Of a DNA stretch of 64,000 bases, positions 1 through 10,807 are shown one piece after another. The stretch lies in the NCBI RefSeq assembly GCF_001540865.1, contig NC_033628.1, forward strand, positions 10,334,069-10,398,068. The letters are read 5' to 3'. A program made the translations under genes and the position numbers. The notes beneath the pieces were generated by a model, which searched no databases, was not told the DNA's origin, and worked only from the letters and a program-made list of their open reading frames with translations. Position 1 is the stretch's first letter. Every line of letters starts with the position of its first letter. Origin of the DNA: Ananas comosus. Lineage: Eukaryota; Streptophyta; Magnoliopsida; Poales; Bromeliaceae.

Positions 1-1071
1 ACTTTAAATTTAATTACCTTTTAATAAAACTAGTTAGAATAACTCGAATTAAAAGAATGAAAAGCCCAAAAAAAAAGTCAATAATATAAAAAGTAAATGC
101 AAAGGGATTTATTTTAAAATCCCATATAATTGAGGGAGGGTCTGTACAATTATTTATCATATGAAACAACATTTTCTTATTATCACCTTTTTCTTATTTT
201 CTATTTTAATTTCTTAACCATTTTATTAGTAACTATGCATGGCAAAATATTATTGGATTTTTAAATTAAAATTTGTTTGTACCCCGGTCACCACAATTGT
301 TCTAGTGAACTTTGCCCTTTACAGAGAACCATTTCGTCGCAATAATAGCTCTTATCTATTTATTCGTTTTGTTATAAAGATCCAAGACGGCACAAGATAG
401 CCCAAACAATTTCGGGAGGAAAATCACACGCTATAACCCGCAGGTAGTGTCGTCGACCTCATATTTTCGACATTATCCTAGGCTCGTGTAGCTTCCTCCA
501 CACTTGATCGGCACACACGAAGTACCAGACTTGGCACGTCGGCATGCCGGTGGGTGGTCCATATCCTATATACCGTTGGGGTAGTCGGGGTCACTTCGCA
601 AGTGTTCTACCCCTCTTCTCTGCCCTTTTTGCCGTCACGGAGGTATAAAGATGCCCTACTAGAGATATGTTTTTAAATTTTCGCATGCTGCACCAATATC
701 TTCACCACGATATGGGACATTGCTAGGGAATTATCTCTGTTGACCCATCTGCAATGGCACACCTGACGGAGTATCTCAAATTCGTAACTTCATAATTTCG
801 TCAACCCAAATGTCTTTCAATGTGACCTCCAAAAATGTTATGTGGCAAAATGAAGCTTCTAGATGGAATCATATGCAATTAATAACAAATTGGGCTTAGT
901 TTGGATTGGGCTTGTTCCTAGTGATCAACTCAGCCCCACCCCTAAGCCTAAGTTGAATTGTTAAGTTTGGGAACTTCTTTCGGCCTAGAATTTGGAAATT
1001 CCAAATTGCCCGTAATTAAAAATGGGCTCAAGTGATATCAACTTAATTTGCATCCAACAAAATCTGATATG

Positions 1072-1075
<4 letters not shown>
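1..1075. other. Intergenic, no gene seen
   Basis: No reading frame here looks coding. The first 280 bases are AT-rich; about 400-800 is more balanced in composition and could be an old retroelement fragment, but I see no coding domain or terminal repeats that would place it. Confidence 0.5.

Positions 1076-1156
<81 letters not shown>
1076..1156. repeat. (TA)n(GA)n compound microsatellite
   Basis: A TA run of about 29 bases passes directly into a GA run of about 50 bases. A MITE begins at its right edge, the usual arrangement for this element group in the window. Confidence 0.95.
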
Positions 1157-1157
<1 letters not shown>

Positions 1158-1418
1158 AGGGCTACTCTGCTATTAGAAGCACAGGAGCTCTTGTGCTCTT
1201 AACTTTCTAATCACCCATCAATTTTGATAGATGATTATATAGGATAAAAGGAAAAAGAAAATTTGGGCAGAAATTGGGTGTTTTAATTTCTCTTTTTTTA
1301 AATTTTTCTTTAATTTCTCTTTTTTCTCTTATCCTAACCACTCATCAGAATTGATAGGTGGTTAGAACGCTAGGAGCATAAGAACTACTGTGTTCTTAAT
1401 AGCAAAGTAGCCATACTC
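1156..1418 (+). mobile_element. MITE copy A, TA-flanked, about 95-bp terminal inverted repeats
   Basis: The left end (GGCTACTCTGCTATTAG...) reads as the inverted complement of the right end (...CAAAGTAGCC) over about 95 bases, with scattered mismatches. No coding capacity. It lies between GA/TA repeats on the left and (TA)n on the right, which fits insertion at TA. The terminal sub-hairpin word in this copy is built on AAGAGCACA. Confidence 0.75.
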
Positions 1419-1430
1419 TATATATATATA

Positions 1431-1653
1431 ATTAAGCTCCTATACTTTTAAAAGTACTAAGTTATTGGTGCTTGTAGATTTTTAGCCATTGTATTAAAGA
1501 ATGTGCGGTTAGGATGGTGTGGAACCCCTTAGGGTTGAGTAGGTGGTTGGTTGAATAGTATGATCTAATGGGTGAAAATGATCAAAAGGTAGATCTAACG
1601 GTAAAATATTTACAAGCAGCAAGTGCTTGGTGCTTACAAGCACCATAGCCGAA

Positions 1654-1655
<2 letters not shown>
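1431..1655 (-). mobile_element. MITE copy B, same internal core, inverted
   Basis: Read on the minus strand, it carries the same core as the copies at 2340-2594 and 5052-5303 (a GATCATTTTCACC block followed by a CTCAACCCTAAGG block). The terminal word here is built on GCTTGTAAGCACC. It is flanked by (TA)n on one side and (CT)n on the other. Confidence 0.65.

Positions 1656-1659
<4 letters not shown>

Positions 1660-1711
<52 letters not shown>
1660..1711. repeat. (CT)n(TA)n microsatellite
   Basis: A CT run passes into a TA run, separating MITE copies B and C. Confidence 0.95.
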
Positions 1712-1712
<1 letters not shown>

Positions 1713-1941
1713 CAATTCGGCTATTATACTATAGATAACACTAAGCATTTAGTGCTATTGAGTTTTCCGTCGTTAGATTTATTTTTTTGACTATTTCCAT
1801 CTGTTAGATCATATTATTTAAAGGACTATCTGCTTAACTCTGAGGGACCATTATCATCATAACTGCACATCTATTCATTTAAGAGCTGAAAAATTAATAG
1901 CACTAATAATTTAGTATTATTAATAGTATAGTAATCTAATT
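1712..1941 (+). mobile_element. MITE copy C
   Basis: The left end (TTCGGCTATTATACTATAG) and right end (CTATAGTAT-type, inverted) pair. The terminal word is built on AGCACTAA. The internal core resembles copies D and F (CTCTGAGGGACCA block). (TA)n lies on both sides. Confidence 0.7.
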
Positions 1942-2339
1942 ATATATATATATATATATATATAATAATAAAATTCTAACAGATAATACCTAACCAAGGC
2001 TATATGGACAAGGAAAGCTACACAACGCATCTGCTAGCTAGGTCAAGCTCAAGTCCCACTGAAGTGGAAGTTAATTTCAGATTCGTCAACGTGTCGATAG
2101 CTGAGTACATCGAATCTTAAGCGGAAATTGAGAGGGCCCACCAACAACAAGTAGATTATGTGGACACGTGTCGACGCTGTAGGACTTGGGCGGGTAAGTG
2201 ACGCATGAAATGAATGAAGGTTGTGGGACAAAAGAAAGGGGACAGAGAACTGACCCTCTCTTAATTTAGACATCAAATAACTTTTTTTTATATTTAATAT
2301 AAATTTTTTTATATATAATTATTGAGTAATATATATATA
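1942..2339. other. Intergenic, no gene seen
   Basis: Begins in a TA tract and continues as unassigned single-copy-looking sequence. A 75-codon minus-strand frame at 2049-2276 has no recognisable domain. Confidence 0.4.
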
Positions 2340-2594
2340 CTGGGTCCGGCTACTATACTTTTATGAGTATTAGCTCCCTTATACTCATAAGTTTTCGGTC
2401 CTTAGATTTATTCCATTGATCATTTTCACCCGTTAGATTATACTATTCAACCAACTACCCACTCAACTCTAAGGGACCACTATTATTCTAAGTGGGGACT
2501 ACCATCATCCTAACTATACATCTCATCAATCAACGGTTAAAAAATTATGAGTACAAGAGGGTCTATACTCATAAGAGTATAGTAGCCCCAGTCT
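2340..2594 (+). mobile_element. MITE copy D
   Basis: The left end GGTCCGGCTACTATACTT and the right end (AAGTATAGTAGCCCCAG-type) are inverted complements for about 55 bases. Both ends contain a hairpin built on the word TTATGAGTAT / ATACTCATAA. The core matches copies B, F and J. (TA)n flanks. Confidence 0.75.
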
Positions 2595-3044
2595 ATATAT
2601 ACTATCAATCATCGAGACTATTATCATCGACTTTAGGAATGGTATGTGCAATTTAAAAAATTTTGATATTCATAGTTTGATTGAATATATAAAAAATAGT
2701 TTAAAGATGAAATATGGTATTCATTTTGAATATTTAGTCACACTTCTGCAAAATAATTTTTTATAAATTAAAAATATATATTGAATAAGATATTCATACT
2801 TGTACATAAAACCTATACGAGTTTATAAGGAAAAGAACAATAAATAAGTTACATCATTATTTTAGAGAGATTAAATTTTGATCCTCAAACTGTTAATTGA
2901 CCTGGGCATTTGACCTTCGCTCCTATCATTAATGGATATGGAAAAGAGAGTTATTGGCTATGGGTATATAGGTGGGTGTAGTGAGTCATGAGTGATTAAA
3001 TGAAGTGAAGTGAATGAAGTGCGTGGGATGAGGGCAAGCATGTA
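2595..3044. other. Intergenic, AT-rich
   Basis: No gene seen. Mostly AT-rich sequence leading into the tandem duplication at 3045. Confidence 0.4.
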
Positions 3045-3276
3045 TGTATTATATGTATAGCATGATGTAGTACTCTAACGAAGAGAGAGAGAGAGAGATC
3101 TAGAGAGAGAGAGGAAAAGGAAAAGATGGGTGGAGAGAGTGGAGAAGTGGAGAGAGTGGGGCGTCGGCGCTCGGAACACAAGAGGGGCGTCGACGTGTGG
3201 CACCTCGCCAACGCGTAGCTTCCATGACCACCACCACCCCCTTCACAGTGCGCGCACACGTACGCAATGTGTGTTG

Positions 3277-3323
<47 letters not shown>

Positions 3324-4100
3324 GTGCATGGGTTAAATGAGCTGAATACGAGAGAAAGCGCGCGAGCTGAGTTGGCTTTTTAAAATATCGGGCTAGAAAA
3401 TAATTTATGAGGACGAGGGCGATCGTACTCATAAGAGTATAGTAACTAAATGGATGATCGAAACTTCAAATTGATAATGACTTTTAAATTTTACAAAATT
3501 TGGTTTCTAAACATTTCTAATTGTGTAGATCAACTTCAACAGTGCCGATTATCAATTTGAAGTTCCGATCATTCAAATCGACTTGATAGGACAAGGGTCC
3601 CGATCCTATTAATAGGATAGTAGCCGGACCATATATCCGGCTACTGTACTATCGATAGCACGGAGCCTTCCGTGCTACCAAGTTGTTTTCGATGATGCGG
3701 CTTCCAAATCGACGATCGGCTCCGTTAAACTTGATCTACACTATTAAAAGTATTTGGAAACTAAATTTTATAATTTTTCGATATCATTTACCTATCAAAG
3801 AAATAGTCTAAAATTGAACGGCTGAAAATAAAAATCTCATAAAAAATGATAATAAAANAGGGGAAACATGTATTATATGTATAGCATGATGTAGTACTCT
3901 AACGAAGAGAGAGAGAGATCTAGAGAGAGAGAGAGAGGAAAAGGAAAAGATGGGTGGAGAGAGTGGAGAAGTGGAGAGAGTGGGGCGTCGGCGCTCGGAA
4001 CACAAGAGGGGCGTCGACGTGTGGCACCTCGCCAACGCGTAGCTTCCATGACCACCACCACCCCCTCCACAGTGCGCGCACACGTACGCAATGTGTGTTG

Positions 4101-4141
<41 letters not shown>

Positions 4142-4690
4142 GTGCATGGGTTAAATGAGCTGAATACGAGAGAAAGCGCGCGAGCTGAGTTGGCTTTTTA
4201 AAATATCGGGCAAGAAAATAATTTATGAAAATGAGGGCGATCGTACTTATAAGAATATAGTAACCAAATGGATGATCGAAACATTAAATTGATAATGACT
4301 TTTAAATATTACAAAATTTGGTTTCTAAACATTTCTAATTGTGTAGATCAACTTCAACGGTGCCGATTATCAATTTGAAGTTCTGATCATTCAAATCGAC
4401 TTGATAGGACAAGGGTCCCAATCTTATTAATAGGATAGTAGCCGGACCCTATATATATATATATAGTCCGGCTACTATACTATCGGTAGCACGGGGCCTT
4501 CCGTGCTATCAAGTTGTTTTCGATGATGCGGCTTCCAAATCGACGATCGGCTCTGTTAGACTTGATCTACACTATTAAAAGTATTTGGAAACTAAATTTC
4601 ATAATTTTTCGATATCATTTACCTATCAAAGAAATAGTCTAAAATTGAACGGCTGAAAATAAAAATCTAATAAAAAATGATAATAAAAGA
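3045..4690. repeat. Tandem duplication, period about 824-831 bp
   Basis: Unit 1 (3045-3857) and unit 2 (3869-4690) match along their whole length with few differences. Each unit contains, in order, a GA-rich tract, a GC-richer block (about 3126-3270 and 3950-4094), a second long GA tract, a right-end MITE fragment carrying the TTATGAGTA-type word, and pieces of E/G-type MITEs. The single N at 3858 sits at the junction of the two units. The small frames inside the units are repeat-derived. Confidence 0.85.
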
Positions 4691-5003
4691 TTTAAATTTA
4701 AGATCAGATATACTGATCTTACTCTAAATAGTGAAAAAAATTTTCTATAAAATTTTCATCCGATTTGGATTGTTTTACACCGTTAAACTCACAAACACGC
4801 CACATCGGCCATTAAAATGGTCAATTTTGAGATCTTTTGATCACTAGTCAAATGATGCCGAAAAATTATGAAATTTAGTTTCCAAATACTTTTAATATTG
4901 TAGATCAAGTCTAACGAAGCCGATCGTCAATTTGAAAGCCGCATCATCGAAAACAACTTGGTAGCACGGGAGGCCCCGTGCTACCGATAGTATAGCAGCT
5001 GGG

Positions 5004-5005
<2 letters not shown>
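4465..5005 (+). mobile_element. MITE copy E, about 540 bp with about 175-bp inverted termini
   Basis: The two ends are inverted complements for about 175 bases, starting GGCTACTATACTATCGG. The terminal hairpin word is GGTAGCACGG / CCGTGCTACC, present at both ends. (TA)n tracts lie on both sides. No ORF. It is closely related to copy H at 62244 and more distantly to copy G. Confidence 0.85.

Positions 5006-5052
<47 letters not shown>
5006..5052. repeat. (TA)n microsatellite
   Basis: About 45 bases of nearly pure TA between MITE copies E and F. Confidence 0.95.
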
Positions 5053-5055
<3 letters not shown>

Positions 5056-5303
5056 GGACTGGGCTATTATTAGTAGCAAAATCTCATTATTGCAACCAGT
5101 TTTTTAGCTTTTGGATCAACTCTTTTCATTATTTCTGATAATTGGATTAAATACTATAACCTAATGGGGACCACTCAACCCTAGGGGAACCACTCAACTC
5201 TAACCGACTAATATCATCCTGACCCTACAATTTTTCATCCAAGAGTTAAAAATTTGATAGCAAAACGAGCGTTTTACTATTAATAGTATTCCAACCTAAT
5301 TCA
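5052..5303 (+). mobile_element. MITE copy F
   Basis: The left end GGGCTATTATTAGTAGCAAAA pairs with the right end (inverted, with TTTACTATTAATAG). The internal CTCAACCCTAGGGG / CTCAACTCTAAC core is shared with copies B, D and J. Confidence 0.65.
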
Positions 5304-5324
5304 ATATATATATATATATATATA

Positions 5325-5871
5325 GGGTCCGGCTACTATCCTATTAATAGGATTGGGATCCTTGTCCTATCAAGTCGATTTGAATGATCGGAACTTAAAA
5401 TTGATAATCGGCACCGTTGAAGTTGATCTACACAATTAGAAATGTTTAGAAACCAAATTTTGTAATATTTAAAAATCATTATCAAGTTCATCTTAAGAGT
5501 TGAAAAATGAATGGTCATAAATGAATAACTTTCTTAAAATAGAGGTTAGACTTTCTCAGTTCGTAATCAGAATTATCAAATATTATCTAAATAGTATAAA
5601 AAATTTTCTATCAAAAATTCAAGCAATTTGGATTGCTCTACATCGTTAAACAAGCAAATAGCTCATACAGGTCGTAAAAAATTATCGATTTTACGACATT
5701 TTGATCACCATGTAAACTATTATCAAAATTTATGAAATTTAGTTTCTAGATATTTCAAATACTCTAGATCAACTTCAATGGCTCCGATCATCGATTCGGA
5801 ATCTCGATCATCAAGAACAACTTGATAAGACAAGTGCTCCTATCCTATTAATAGGATAATAGCATTGCCTA
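5325..5871 (+). mobile_element. MITE copy G, about 547 bp
   Basis: The left end GGCTACTATCCTATTAATAG and the right end (CCTATTAATAGGATAATAGC-type) pair. The hairpin word is TCCTATTAATAGGA plus GGACAAG at both ends. The sub-terminal region (GTTGATCTACA block) is shared with copy E. It lies between two (TA)n tracts. Confidence 0.8.
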
Positions 5872-5903
5872 ATATATATATATATATATATATAATATAT
5901 ATA

Positions 5904-5935
<32 letters not shown>
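5872..5935. repeat. (TA)n microsatellite
   Basis: About 60 bases of TA with two phase breaks, right after MITE copy G. Confidence 0.95.
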
Positions 5936-6242
5936 TAGATATATCGAATTTGAAATATTAAATGAGTAGATCCTAACTCGTATTTGGCACTTTAAAATTT
6001 CAAGCTAAAAGTTTTGGCTCATATTCGACTCGTTTGTTCAACGGGTGATCAATCTGGAGCTCATTTTGAGCCCAACACGAGAATACTTGTAAATAGTGAG
6101 CTAGATGACCAGCGCTATTAGTAATTAACCTTCATCTGTTTTTAACTTTGGTCTCGAGCTAGATCCTTAATCTTTGTTGGTAAAGCCGTCTAGAACTTTT
6201 CTTACCATGTATAGATGGAAAGTTGAAAAGGCGGTACCGAAG

Positions 6243-6700
6243 GTGTAACGATCCGACCTGCTAGCAAAAATAACTCTTTGGGTTCAATCACCAGTAAAAA
6301 ATGCTTAAGTCTAGTTAAAAGTTTTAGTGCTATTATATCTTATATATAGAACTATCTGGGGTCTCACATTGTCCCCTCCTTAAGTCCTGACATTCACGTC
6401 AGGCTCAGATTCACAAGTATCTAGCAATGTGAGATTCATGTTGCAAGTCTAAACTGAGCTTGTGGTGAGTTACACTATACACACAATAATCAACAATATG
6501 AGAGGCTTGCTCTTTTTTACTGTATAAATTTGGCTCAGTCAAGACTCATCTCACACTAGCTACTGGTAATTGACTTTAATACAAAATGTAACGATTCGAT
6601 CGGTTAGTAATAATAACTCGTTGGGCCCAACTATCGGCCCAAAATATTTAAGTTCAGTTAAGAGTTTTAACACTATTATATCTTATATATAGGACTACCT
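6243..6700. repeat. Direct repeat pair, about 345 bp apart
   Basis: The block near 6243-6358 (TGTAACGATCCGA start, ATTATATCTTATATATAG end) recurs in diverged form at 6588-6700. A related fragment lies near 59770-59850 in inverted orientation. Probably an old transposon remnant; class not determined. Confidence 0.5.
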
Positions 6701-6914
6701 GAGCCCAACCACCGATCCAAAATATTTCAACTTTGGATGAATTTTGAAATTTTCTAAAAATACTGTAATCGAAGACCGCTTAGCCATTTGGAGACTCACA
6801 AGCACAAAGCTTTCTGTTTGGTCTTCTATTATTAATTTACTCAGTCTGTACCCTTGATTAATTAAATAAATTAAAATCGCCTTAGTCCCCCTCCTCGCCC
6901 GCCCGCTAAAAAAA

Positions 6915-7255
6915 AAAAAACATGAAACTTATCTAAACTATGGATAATTTTAATTTAGCTATTCAAATTCAACCTTTCAAAATTTTGTTTTTACTATATA
7001 ATCTTTCAATATATTTAATTGAGTCGATTAATAATATTTGGACTCTAAAATTTGAATGTTTTATTTATTTTTATAATTTAGTTAGTATATTTCATGTAAT
7101 ATACTAAAATTTAGTTAGTATATTTAGCTATTCAAAGAGTCGTTGACTAACTTAAATCAAATAAATTTAAATGTTGGATAGTAAAATCAAAATTTTAAAA
7201 AAGTTGAATAGTTGATTAAAAATGATTCATAGTTCAGAAAAATTTTGCACATTTT
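6915..7255. mobile_element. AT-rich MITE with about 100-bp inverted ends
   Basis: The left end (CTAAACTATGGATAATTTT block) is the inverted complement of the right end (AATGATTCATAGTTCAG block). Diverged relatives lie at 41455-41632, 51010-51310 and 59035-59272. Confidence 0.6.
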
Positions 7256-7864
7256 TGTTTTCTTTGTTAAATATAAATATTAAAAGAAACAGTTTAAGGC
7301 CTGGTTTGATATTGTATTTTTTTACTNAGTTATGATTTTTTTTAATTTGCTTTCAAATATTTTTTTAAATTGTCATCTATCAGTTAGTCAGATGCATGGC
7401 AAAAAAAATCAGCTAAAACAACAAAAAGAAATCATAACTGACACCAAGATATCAGATAAGTCATATAACTGTAATGTTTCAAAGGACTTAATTTTCAATT
7501 GAATAGCAATTAAGAATAAGCACTTTTATATATTCTTACATCTGAAGATGGTGAGATTTGATTTGATGCAATGGGCATATAGTTGGAGGAAAATGTTAGG
7601 GTGTGTTTGTTTCGTGTAAAACTATCTTGAAAAATTTTTTTGATAAAAAACTAAAATTTCAGTATTTGTTTGGCCGTAAAAAAAATTTTTTAAAAAATTA
7701 TTTTTACGAATAGTGAGGAAAAGGGGCGTTTACTTTTCGCTCGTACTTACGCCCCAAAAATCACAGCTTTGGAAGGTGAGGGGGGAAGCACGCGCGCGGT
7801 CCACGAGAGAGAGAGAGAGAGAGAGGTGTCCATGGTGGACCTCTCTCTCCCCATTCTTTTCTTT

Positions 7865-7910
<46 letters not shown>

Positions 7911-8108
7911 TATTATATATATATATATTATTATATTATAAAATTACTATAGTTTTGATATACTTAACTCTCTTTTTCATTTTTATTTTTAATTATTTCA
8001 AAATAATAATTTATCTCAGGATCAAAAAAAAAAAAAATCTAATTTTCTTTAATTTCTCGAAAAAGATGAGGGTCCAGGTGATACTCACTGTTAGCCCATA
8101 TAATAATA
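7256..8108. other. AT-rich intergenic with (TA)n tract
   Basis: Contains an isolated N at 7327, a probable MITE fragment at about 7595-7760 (GTGTTTGTTTCG left end) and a long TA microsatellite at about 7866-7935. No gene seen. The 182-codon frame beginning at 7769 runs through the TA tract and is not coding-like. Confidence 0.5.
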
Positions 8109-8245
8109 TACGACACATGCGGGGCCCACATTTTGTGGGGTCCACGAGTCAGCAAGTGGACCCTGACATCGGACAGGGTCTCTGTTTCTTTCTTATGACA
8201 CACGCGGGGCCCACATTATTGTGGGGTCCACAGGTCAGCAGTAGA
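8109..8245. repeat. Duplicated palindromic block with GGGGCCCAC motif
   Basis: A block near 8109-8160 and a second near 8198-8245 share the same palindrome: GCGGGGCCCACA, a short AT centre, then TGTGGGGTCCAC. The palindrome could form a stem. Its role is unknown, and it may be a TE end. Confidence 0.6.
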
Positions 8246-8649
8246 CTCTCTGGCATAATGCAGGCCTTTTCTGGTTTTTTTTCTTTTTTCTTTTTTTTGT
8301 TAAGAATTTTCGCGTAGAGCGCGGAGCGGCCACTCCCACCAGGCGTTCCACTTGCTGCCACGTGGCTACACGCCTCCGCCATATGAACGCCTCGCGAGCT
8401 CGGCCGTTACTTTCTACCCTCGCAGGATCACGAAAATTACCAAATTGATTAAAAAGATAGTAAGCAGGAATTTAAGTGTGTATCGATACATATCGTATTT
8501 ATCGTGCTGTATCATGTACGATATAAATTTCGTATCGATGACGTAGCTTAAAATATTATGTTCTTTAAATTAATAAATAGTTTCTTAATAAAATTTAAAA
8601 GATTTGATAGAACTATATAATAAATAATTATAATATTTATTGCTAAATC

Positions 8650-8789
8650 TTGCTGTCGCTAATGCAAGTGACAAAGAGCTTGGTGGTTAATATCCGAATC
8701 CTAAATTCGAATCCTAGTTAATCTATATTTTTAGCTAAATTTATTTCTAAAAAAATTAAATGAATTCTCTCAAAAAACAAAAAATTGTT
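8650..8789 (+). mobile_element. tRNA-derived SINE, degenerate
   Basis: It has an A-box-like stretch (AAGTGACAAAGAGCTTGG), a B-box-like ATTCGAATCC, then the family 3' body (TTTTTAGCTAAATTTATTTC) and a weak A-rich tail. It is a diverged relative of the copies at 16851 and 33943. Confidence 0.6.
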
Positions 8790-8999
8790 GTTAAAGAAAA
8801 TAAATATTTCAAACTATTATGTGTCGGCATATATGAATTTTTTGTCACCGGTACGCAACGCATCGCCATTTCTCAACACGCATTGTGTCTTACCGTACCA
8901 GCAAGTTTCCGGCATAAGTCCGTTCCATAGTACTTAAATCAAGTTTTTCATTTTTTTCATTTTCTTTTCACAAATAAATTCTACTAAAAATGTAAAACA

Positions 9000-9385
9000 T
9001 ATTTGGTTCATGATTAAAATAAAAAAAATCAAATTAAATTACTGAAATGAAAAATAGAAAGGTAAATCCTCCAAAATTATTTGGTTTATTATTAAAATAA
9101 AAATTGGAATAGAAATTTTTTAAGGTTTTGAGGGAGGGTTTTGATTAAAAACGAGAAAGGTGATTAAGGGAAAGGAAAGAGAGGTGTCGGTGAGAGTGCT
9201 TTGAGCGAATGGGCCAATCTGAAATTCAAAATGAGATTGGATTGTAAATAAATTGGGCCATTCACATTTCAAAATATAATGTGAATCGAAATTTGACTTC
9301 CGTAAAATAAGCAACAAATATCAAAATTAATGAATCTAATTACGATTTTATAGTCTAAAATAAGCAACCAAACAAGTCCTCAAAG
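9000..9385. mobile_element. Probable MITE, diverged
   Basis: It shares left, middle (GAGAGGTGT block) and right features (TAAAATAAGCAACCAAACAAG) with a relative at about 19280-19675. Terminal symmetry is weak, so class and limits are uncertain. Confidence 0.4.
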
Positions 9386-9829
9386 TCGTTAGATTTCGAA
9401 CTTAGAAATCTTAAAGACCAACTATTATGTTCTTAATCAATTGTGCTAGATACGGTCAGTAATTGATCAACCCCAGCTGAATAATATACCGAGAGGACTT
9501 ACTTCCTAAAAAATTATATTCTATAATCTATAAAAAAAACAACACTTAATTATAAGTCTTCCTTATACTTTAGGTCCATTAAAATTTGTATCAACTAGCT
9601 TCTAGACATTGCCGCTATTTTAAATAGGTTAAATAATTTAGAATAATCAACATATATCTAATTTGCAAATCAAATAGTAGATAAAATATTAGATAATTAG
9701 ATATCCTGTTTCCCTATGCTATTAAAATTGATAGTGAATTAAACAATTTTATTCAATTTTATTATTCTACTATATTAATTATAACTAATTTTGCGTGTCA
9801 ATTTATTTTTGTCAATCATTCTCCCAAAT

Positions 9830-10141
9830 ATTTAGATCGATTTAAAATAATGGGAAAGTATAGGAAATAATTGAAGTAATTTTTGATAAAGGGATAATTA
9901 GGATAGTAGCTAAAGTGGAAGTAAGTTTTTTTAACAACTTAACCATAAAATTAAGATTGCTAAAGTAATTTTCACTATCCTAATTATTTAGATCGATTTA
10001 AAATAATGGGAAAGTATAGGAAATAATTGAAGTAATTTTTGATAAAGGGATAATTAGGATAGTGGCTAAAGTGGAAGTAAGTTTTTTTAACAACTTAACC
10101 ATAAAATTAAGATTGCTAAAGTAATTTTCACTATCCCTTAC
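9830..10141. repeat. Two tandem copies of a 156-bp unit
   Basis: The unit beginning ATTTAGATCGATTTAAAATA at 9830 repeats at 9986 with almost no differences (for example GTAGC versus GTGGC). Within each unit the start and end (GATAATTAGGATAGT versus CACTATCCTAATTA) are inverted complements. The array may therefore come from tandem duplication of a small fold-back element. Confidence 0.9.
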
Positions 10142-10656
10142 GGCCTTACCAGAGCAAAACAGCTCAAATTATAAATAAATATAAGAAATTTGTTCTGACA
10201 ATATTAAAACTTGATGTGCCAATATTAATTTTCTTGAAGTAATGTCTCAATAAAAATTCCTACCGTTCAAATTATTTTATATATCATTGGCTTCTCATTG
10301 TTGATGGTGTTATCTTTTTCTTTAAACAGCTCTAAAACCAACAAAACATAGGTGTCAATATTAGAAATGATAATCACTAACTAGTTGTGATATGTTAAGA
10401 TTAATTTTGAATAAAAACCAATATTTTGAATAGTATTATTCTGATCGAATTGTTCTTAAGTCATTGTTTACTTTAAGTTCGATTTTGACGGTCACTGTTT
10501 TATGAAAAAATTTCTAAGGGGGTCACCAGACACGTTGAGATGTGTTGGATTCAGCCAACTTGTTTGAATTATAAATTAAGAAAAACATGTTTGCCTACCT
10601 ATTGCGAATAAGCAAAATTGGCCCATGAAAGATTACATCAACTAGGAGATAACATC
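10142..10656. other. Intergenic, no gene seen
   Basis: AT-rich sequence with no recognisable coding region or complete repeat. Confidence 0.4.
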
Positions 10657-10807
10657 ACCGACTGTCTCTAGCACAAATAGCAAAGGGCTTGATAATTGGT
10701 ATCCGAGGTTCCAAGTTTGAAGCCTTATTTCTTTACATTTTCAGCTAAGTTTACTTTTTAAAAAATAAACGAAACGAGTAACATATCATCTTTCTCTAAA
10801 AAAAAAA
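10657..10807 (+). mobile_element. tRNA-derived SINE, degenerate
   Basis: Family head (CTAGCACAAATAGCAAAGGG), a B-box-like CCAAGTTTGAAGCC, the family tail (AATAAACGAAACGAGTAACA, then TCTTTCTCT) and a run of A. Confidence 0.65.

Noticed and set aside
1022..1210. 62-codon frame made of IY and ER repeats
   Set aside because: It is a translation of the (TA)n(GA)n microsatellite; no domain or other coding signal.
3100..3432. Several overlapping frames on both strands in the tandem duplication (also 3808-4154)
   Set aside because: They run through GA repeats and recur with the duplicated unit; no conserved domain or proper gene structure.
7769..8317. 182-codon frame
   Set aside because: It crosses a long TA microsatellite and T-rich DNA; composition reflects the repeats.
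8650..8789. tRNA gene because of a B-box-like ATTCGAATCC
   Set aside because: No cloverleaf pairing or anticodon arm; it shares the tail and poly-A of the SINE family. The same applies to the other SINE copies.
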